Positions 59,710 through 64,000 of a stretch of 64,000 nucleotides of DNA are shown in pieces; the stretch's first letter is position 1, and each line of letters begins with the position of its first letter. The notes beneath the pieces are model-generated. The model did no database searches, was not told where the DNA came from, and saw nothing but the letters and a program-made list of their open reading frames with translations. Both the position numbers and the translations under genes were made by a program. Source of the DNA: Natronoarchaeum rubrum (GTDB lineage Archaea > Halobacteriota > Halobacteria > Halobacteriales > Natronoarchaeaceae); the NCBI RefSeq assembly GCF_024494695.1, contig NZ_JANHDP010000001.1:310001-374000 (forward strand), written 5' to 3'.

Positions 59710-60747
59710 TCATCCGACGACCTGCCCACCCGGAGCCGCGGGACTGGAAGCCGCTGGCCCGCCGAGCGATGGCGCCGTGGTGCCCCGCTCTTCGACCGGA
59801 TCGGTCGGATCGGCGTTGGACGGCTCGGCGTCCTCGAACTCGGCGGGATCCGTCGTCGCCTCGCTCTGCGTGGCGACCCGCACGGCGTCGCCGTCGCTGG
59901 TGAAGACGACGGTGCCGTGGATCGCGGTCCAGTAGGTGGTGACGTCGCGCGCGGCGAGCCGTTCCAGGGGTTCGTCGTGCGGGTGGTCGTACGGCGAGTC
60001 GTAGGGCGCCGAGATCACCGCGAGCGACGGGCTCGCGGCGTCGAGCAGCGCGTCGGAGGAACTGGAGTAGCTGCCGTGGTGGCCGACCTGGTAGACGGTC
60101 GACGAGAGGTCGTCGTCGTACTCGTCGACGAGGCGACGTTCCTCCTCGGTGCCGACATCGCCGGTGAACAGAAACCCGGCGTTGTCGTGTTCGAGGTGGA
60201 CGACGAGACTGTTCTCGTTGAGTTCCTCCAGATCGCTGTCGGCGGTCGGATGCAGCACGTCGGCGTCGACACCTTCCATCGGAATTTCGTCGCCCTCCTG
60301 TGCACGGTGCAGCGTCACGTCGTACTGCTCGACCGCGTCGAGGTAGTCGCCGTACGTTTCCGACGTGGACACCGTCCCGGAGTCGTAGATCGCGCCGATC
60401 CCCTCGGCCTCGGTCTCGTAGTACTCGATCACCTCGGCGTGACCGCCGACGTGGTCGGCGTGGGCGTGGGTCGTCACGAGGTAGTCGAGCCGCTCGATGC
60501 CCCGGTCCCGCAGGTACGAAAGGACGATCTCGCCGTCGTCGGTCCAGTGGCCCGAGTCGATCAACATTGTCTCGCCGGTCGGCCCGACCACGAGCGTCGC
60601 GTCGGCCTGTCCGACGTCGATCGTGTGGACGTTCAGCTCTCCCGTGTCGTCCGTATCGGCGCCGCTGCCGGGGTCGCCGACTCCCGCCACGCAGCCGGAC
60701 AGGAGCGCGACGACGACCACGACGCCGGTGGCCGATCGCCGATCCAT
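59710..60747 (-). CDS. Secreted ComEC-like MBL-fold hydrolase (lipoprotein)
   Basis: A 345-residue protein with a lipoprotein signal ending LSGC. The metallo-beta-lactamase fold shows LNVHTIDVGQADATLVVGPTGETMLIDSG, the THAHADHVGG metal site, GFLFTGDV and QVGHHGSYSSSS, as in the beta-lactamase-like domain of competence protein ComEC. It is a free-standing exported version with an Ala/Pro-rich C-terminal tail. Substrate may be nucleic acid or phosphodiester. The DUF3006 gene lies upstream on the same strand. Confidence 0.9.
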   Translation of the reverse strand: MDRRSATGVVVVVALLSGCVAGVGDPGSGADTDDTGELNVHTIDVGQADATLVVGPTGETMLIDSGHWTDDGEIVLSYLRDRGIERLDYLVTTHAHADHVGGHAEVIEYYETEAEGIGAIYDSGTVSTSETYGDYLDAVEQYDVTLHRAQEGDEIPMEGVDADVLHPTADSDLEELNENSLVVHLEHDNAGFLFTGDVGTEEERRLVDEYDDDLSSTVYQVGHHGSYSSSSDALLDAASPSLAVISAPYDSPYDHPHDEPLERLAARDVTTYWTAIHGTVVFTSDGDAVRVATQSEATTDPAEFEDAEPSNADPTDPVEERGTTAPSLGGPAASSPAAPGGQVVG

Positions 60748-60816
60748 TCACTGAACCCATGGTTTGGCCCCTCTTGGTCGTTGTGGCGGCCGCGCTGGTC
60801 GGATGCGCCGCGCTCG

Positions 60817-61206
60817 TCACGATGCGTCCGACCCGTCCTCCGCGAGGTCGTTCAACCGCTCCCGGGCCGCGACGCGTCGGCGCCGCGTCGCCGCGGCGTC
60901 GTGTCGCAGCCCGTCGATCTCGCCGTCCGAAAGCCGCACCGAGAGGACGGCTCCATCCTCGCGGGCACTCGCCGGGAGCCGATCGAGTTGGACGAGTCGC
61001 TGCGCGATCGTCTCCTCCGCCCGTTCGAGCAGGACGACCGCCAGTTCGCCCTCGATCCTGTCGACGACGCCGGTCAGTTCGGCGTCGCCCAATCGATCAG
61101 CGGCATCGGCGTCCTGCTCGGGGTCGGAACTGCCGATATCGAACGGCAGCGCGGCTCCGGCGAACGATACGAGCGTCGCGACGAACTCGCGTCGAGCGAA
61201 CGTCAT
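60817..61206 (-). CDS. DUF3006 domain protein
   Basis: A 129-residue protein. The start MTFARREFVATLVSFAGAALPF may be an export signal. DAELTGVVDRIEGELAVVLLERAEETIAQRLVQLDRLP is DUF3006-like: VDRIEG...AVVLL followed by a hydrophobic repeat. DUF3006 proteins are often encoded beside ComEC-type MBL hydrolases, as here, 69 bp upstream on the same strand. Function is unknown. Confidence 0.85.
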   Translation of the reverse strand: MTFARREFVATLVSFAGAALPFDIGSSDPEQDADAADRLGDAELTGVVDRIEGELAVVLLERAEETIAQRLVQLDRLPASAREDGAVLSVRLSDGEIDGLRHDAAATRRRRVAARERLNDLAEDGSDAS

Positions 61207-61304
61207 ACGCCGCGTGGTGCGGAGTCGTATTTGAACCTGTGGCGGCTCCCGGGCGGCGACTGCGGTCCCGGAACCACTTTGTCGTGCATCTCGTCAGGAC
61301 GCCT

Positions 61305-62189
61305 ATGGGTATCGACGCCGACGCGCTCGAAATGGAGTCGGCCGAATCGATCCGGCGATCGGGGAACGGCGTCGACCTGCACGTCGTCGCCGCCGGTGAC
61401 GCGGACGACCCGCTGGTCGTGCTCCTGCACGGGTTCCCCGACTGCTTCTACGGGTGGCGCCACCAGATCGAGCCGCTGGTCGACGCCGGCTACCGGGTGC
61501 TGGTGCCGGACCAGCGCGGGTACAACCTGAGCGACAAGCCCGCCGGACTCGACGCCTACCAGGTCAGTCGACTCTCGGCCGACATCGCGGCGCTGATCGA
61601 CTCCGAGGGCGAGTCGTCGGCGCACGTCGTCGGCCACGACTGGGGCGCCATGGTCGCCTGGGACCTCGCGCTGCGGCGCCCCGAGTACGTCGATCGACTC
61701 GGCATCCTGAACGTTCCTCATCCCACCGCCTTTCGCGAGACGCTCCGGTCGAGCCCGCGCCAGGTGCTCCGGAGCTGGTACGTCTTCGCGTTTCAGCTCC
61801 CTCGGATTCCGGAGTGGTGGCTCGCGCGCGACGAGTTCGCCGGGCTCGCTCGCGCGCTGGAGGAAACCGCGCGCATCGACACGTTCGACGACGCCGATCT
61901 CGATCGCTATCGCGAGAGCTGGGCCGAGCCGGGCGCGTTGACGGCGATGCTCGACTGGTACCGGGCGATGGCCCGCCGCCCCGACGAGCCGCCGCGCGAG
62001 CGCGTCACGGCGCCGACGCTGATCGCGTGGGGCGAGAAGGACCCGGCGCTCGTGCCGGAACTCGTCGAGAAGAGCGCGCGGTACTGCGACGACGTGCGCG
62101 TCGAGCGGTTTCCGACGCGGAGCCACTGGGTCCACGTGGAAGCGCCCGAGGCGGTGAACGAGCTGTTGCTGGAGCACCTCGACGGCTAA
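61305..62189 (+). CDS. Alpha/beta hydrolase, epoxide-hydrolase-like
   Basis: A 294-residue alpha/beta hydrolase. HGFP at 42-45 is the oxyanion motif, the nucleophile is D112 in GHDWGAM (Asp rather than Ser, as in epoxide hydrolases and dehalogenases), and the catalytic His is H274 in SHWVHVEAPE. Lid-region Tyr residues (ARDEFAGLARALEETA preceding) are plausible but unverified. Start ATG at 61305 is chosen; a GTG seven codons upstream is possible. It is divergent from the DUF3006 gene. Confidence 0.9.
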   Translation: MGIDADALEMESAESIRRSGNGVDLHVVAAGDADDPLVVLLHGFPDCFYGWRHQIEPLVDAGYRVLVPDQRGYNLSDKPAGLDAYQVSRLSADIAALIDSEGESSAHVVGHDWGAMVAWDLALRRPEYVDRLGILNVPHPTAFRETLRSSPRQVLRSWYVFAFQLPRIPEWWLARDEFAGLARALEETARIDTFDDADLDRYRESWAEPGALTAMLDWYRAMARRPDEPPRERVTAPTLIAWGEKDPALVPELVEKSARYCDDVRVERFPTRSHWVHVEAPEAVNELLLEHLDG

Positions 62190-62227
62190 CGGCGCGAAAC
62201 GGCTTCGACGCGACGGGGACGCCGGCG

Positions 62228-62638
62228 TCAGCGCTCGGGCCGGGGCGCCCGCTCGTAGCGTTCGATCTCGTCGGTCGTCTCGACGCGATCGTAGATTTCG
62301 CGGAGCGTCGACTCGGCCCGCAGCAGATCGTGCCGATCGAGGAACTCGCGGCCCGCCTCGGTGACGCCGTAGAACGTGTACGGCAGGTCGCGGCTCCGGC
62401 GGTCCTCGGACAGCGTCACCGCTTCGACGATGCCGGCCTCGATCAGCGTCTGGAGGTGGCCGTGGATCGTCGACCGGCTCTTGGAGGGGTTGACGTAGTC
62501 GAGTTCCTTGAGCGACGGTAGCCCCTCGGGGTGGCCCAGCAGATCCTGGAGCAGGGCGAAGCGGGTCTCCTGCGTGACGACGTCGAGGCGCCGGCGCTCG
62601 CGCTCGATCTCCGCCGGGGGCGCGTCGGTGCGGCTCAT
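62228..62638 (-). CDS. Winged-helix transcriptional regulator
   Basis: A 136-residue regulator. RFALLQDLLGHPEGLPSLKELDYVNPSKSRSTIHGHLQTLIEAGIVEAVT is a winged helix; SRSTIHGHL is the recognition helix and DLPYTFYGVTEAGREFLD the wing and dimer region, of the type I recall as ArsR/PadR-like in halobacteria. The start at 62638 lies close to a divergent 62764 gene, with a large inverted repeat in the 125-bp interval. It probably controls that gene and itself. Confidence 0.85.
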   Translation of the reverse strand: MSRTDAPPAEIERERRRLDVVTQETRFALLQDLLGHPEGLPSLKELDYVNPSKSRSTIHGHLQTLIEAGIVEAVTLSEDRRSRDLPYTFYGVTEAGREFLDRHDLLRAESTLREIYDRVETTDEIERYERAPRPER

Positions 62639-62669
62639 ACGACTACGTTGTTCCCGTTCGACAATAACC

Positions 62670-62704
62670 GTTTCGGTGGCAACCAAATCGGTTGTCGGCG
62701 AAAC
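62670..62704. promoter_or_regulatory. 15-bp inverted repeat in the divergent winged-helix promoter
   Basis: GTTTCGGTGGCAACC-AAATC-GGTTGTCGGCGAAAC has 15-bp arms matching at 12 positions and a 5-bp AT-rich spacer. It sits between two divergent start codons, 31 bp from one and 60 bp from the other, and is of operator size for a dimeric winged-helix protein. Confidence 0.6.
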
Positions 62705-62763
62705 ATCGTCGGCGTCCCGCCGGGAGGAACAGCTATTTGACCGCTCCGCGAGAGCCGCCGGAC

Positions 62764-63414
62764 ATGGTCGACGACGAGACGCCGTCGCGCGACGCCGCCC
62801 CGGAGCCCTCCGGAGGTGCTGCCGACGCTGCTACCGCTGACTCCGATGCCCCCGACCCCGATGCCGTGCTCGCGGACGCCGAGGAGCACCTGCCGGGCCG
62901 CTCGCTGACGCCCGAGGAGTACGAACACCTCAAGCGCGCCGTCGCCGAGCTGACGCCGGTCTTCAGACACGACCGGTCGTACTTCGTACTCGGCAGCTAC
63001 GGGACGCCGGAGGTTCGCCGGCTCCAGCTGGTCAAGGACCGGCTCAACCGCCGACGCGACGCCTACGCGTTCCTGATGGTCGACGTGCGCCGCGAGTGGA
63101 CGAACACCTACCTGAAGTTCCGGCTGCTGGCGGACTACGCCGACCTGATCGTCGGCGTCGCCGAGCACGACGGCGGCGGCTTCCTCGTCGAGCAGGGGAC
63201 GGTCGTCACCGAACCCGACTACTTCGAGAAGACGCACTTTCTCAAGCGCGAGTACGACGGGCTCGACGCCGCGGCGATCGACACAGACGCCGATCCGGCG
63301 AACCCCTACAGCGGGATGCAGACGCCGCTGTTCGAGCTAGCGGACGAGGCCGGTCGGCTCCACGTCTGGCGGACGGAGTCCGAACTGGCAGCCGGTGTCG
63401 AGGAACTACCGTAA
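62764..63414 (+). CDS. Hypothetical protein under winged-helix control
   Basis: A 216-residue acidic protein. The first 45 residues are a disordered Asp/Ala/Pro tail. The rest is alpha/beta: YFVLGSYGTPEVRRLQLVKDRLNRRRDAYAFLMVDVRREWTNTYLKFRLLADYADLIVGVAEHDGGGFLVEQGTVV. This resembles a Rossmann-like fold of the nucleoside 2-deoxyribosyltransferase kind in outline; I recall similar halobacterial families (DUF7509 type) but do not claim the function. No cysteines or membrane segments. Confidence 0.65.
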   Translation: MVDDETPSRDAAPEPSGGAADAATADSDAPDPDAVLADAEEHLPGRSLTPEEYEHLKRAVAELTPVFRHDRSYFVLGSYGTPEVRRLQLVKDRLNRRRDAYAFLMVDVRREWTNTYLKFRLLADYADLIVGVAEHDGGGFLVEQGTVVTEPDYFEKTHFLKREYDGLDAAAIDTDADPANPYSGMQTPLFELADEAGRLHVWRTESELAAGVEELP

Positions 63415-63464
63415 CAACGATCGACGCGAGGACCGGAGCGGCTCGCGGCGAGTTCCGATTGCGG

Positions 63465-63719
63465 CTACTCGTCGCCGGGGCCCCGGAGTCGGCGGACGGC
63501 CACGATGACCGTCGCGGCCGCGAGTGCGACGCCGGCTGCCTTCTTGATCGTCCCGAGCCGGGCGCCGCCGGTGTCGAGTTCGGGGATGTCGTCCGCGGAC
63601 GCCGGGGCGGCCTCCTCGCCGGACGTCGCGTCGGCGTCTTCACCGGATGTCGCGTCGGTCTCGTCGTCGTGTCGGTCGTCGGGCTGTGCGGCGGACCTGC
63701 GCAGTCGTTCTAGCGCCAT
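63465..63719 (-). CDS. Small acidic single-pass membrane protein
   Basis: An 84-residue protein: a basic N-terminus, a Thr/Ser/Gly/Glu/Asp linker with an imperfect repeat (DATSGEDADATSGEEA), one membrane helix (KKAAGVALAAATVIVAVRRL, about 58-78), and a short basic end. The layout resembles the protein at 53181. Function is unknown. Confidence 0.6.
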   Translation of the reverse strand: MALERLRRSAAQPDDRHDDETDATSGEDADATSGEEAAPASADDIPELDTGGARLGTIKKAAGVALAAATVIVAVRRLRGPGDE

Positions 63720-63766
63720 ACCTGACGGTAGAGCAAGGTGGTAAATAAACGTAACAGCGGGACCGA

Positions 63767-64000
63767 CTACTCCTCGTAGGCGAGGTTCATCATCCACTGC
63801 GAGAAGGCGTCGCTCTGGCCGTCGATCTCCTCCTCGCCGATAAAGGGCGAGAGCATGTCGCCGGCCATCAGCAGGGAGAAATCGAGGTCGCGTGCGGTCG
63901 GCGAGATGTGGTAGGTGTTGTGTCCCTCGTAGATCGTCTCCTCGCGATCGACGAGTTCCTTCTCGGCCAGCGACTCGATGATGCGACTCCCCTTGCGCGA
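63767..64000 (-). CDS. Winged-helix protein, C-terminal part (5' end beyond the window)
   Basis: A frame open to the window edge, stop TAG at 63767-63769; 77 codons are visible. SRIIESLAEKELVDREETIYEGHNTYHISPTARDLDFSLLMAGDMLSPFIG reads as the recognition helix, wing and C-terminal tail of a winged-helix regulator. The N-terminus lies outside the window. The tail (DGQSDAFSQWMMNLAYEE) is polar. A family cannot be fixed from this part. Confidence 0.7.
   Translation of the reverse strand, partial: SRKGSRIIESLAEKELVDREETIYEGHNTYHISPTARDLDFSLLMAGDMLSPFIGEEEIDGQSDAFSQWMMNLAYEE

Noticed and set aside
1..64000. CRISPR array, insertion sequence or replication origin
   Set aside because: No regularly spaced direct repeats, transposase or integrase, orc1/cdc6 gene or ORB-like repeats were seen.

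Overview
The window is high-GC DNA whose predicted proteins are strongly acidic. It carries TATA-box promoters close to start codons, an archaeal SRP (7S) RNA, an RNase P Rpp21-type subunit, eL37 next to an Lsm gene, a digeranylgeranylglyceryl-phosphate-type prenyltransferase, many bat-type HTH regulators and several halobacterial families of unknown function. Together these point to a haloarchaeal (class Halobacteria) chromosome. Coding density is high. I see no CRISPR array, no IS element and no origin. Family numbers (DUF, TIGR, UPF) are from memory and were not searched.

Layout. 0-7 kb: GNAT acetyltransferase, Gly/Met-rich acidic protein, winged-helix protein, then an RNA-and-membrane operon (RNase P component 4, YhbY-like protein, MscS channel), the 7S RNA on the minus strand, small conserved genes, a KaiC-like ATPase and a UbiA-family lipid enzyme. 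7-18 kb: tRNA-Arg(TCG) with a short copy of its 3' end downstream, small enzymes, a class V PLP enzyme, then a block with a calcium-type beta-propeller, a multi-spanning membrane protein, a Tp34-like Tat lipoprotein and a DyP-like Tat protein, followed by a sensor kinase. 18-27 kb: dpsA, a 55-residue Cys-pair protein behind a DtxR-type palindrome, thiI, a J-domain protein, a peroxiredoxin, and a DUF302/multicopper oxidase pair. 27-36 kb: tRNA-Gln(TTG), a Dna2/Cas4-like nuclease-helicase, UV endonuclease, MFS transporter, UPF0179 and an aspartoacylase-like gene.

36-40 kb holds the most unusual locus. Two radical SAM/SPASM enzymes resembling AhbD and AhbC (siroheme-to-heme route) flank a small gene of the family called an rSAM-partnered candidate RiPP (Htur_1727 type). 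Read directly, the conserved core of that small protein resembles PaaB. The gene has been entered twice, in the same reading frame, by a 45-bp hairpin element; the two copies differ by compensatory base-pair changes in their stem. A DUF2249 gene and an HTH regulator follow.

40-49 kb: metY and a three-gene signalling operon with overlapping starts (multi-PAS kinase, single-domain receiver, REC-GAF-HTH regulator), then a TM-helix channel-like protein. 49-64 kb: purM and purF, a cupin/DUF2249 pair, metallopeptidases, an ABC-2 exporter divergent from an HTH regulator, lsm-rpl37e, a ComEC-like MBL hydrolase with a DUF3006 partner, an epoxide-hydrolase-like enzyme, and a winged-helix regulator whose divergent promoter region carries a large inverted repeat. 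The window ends inside a winged-helix gene.
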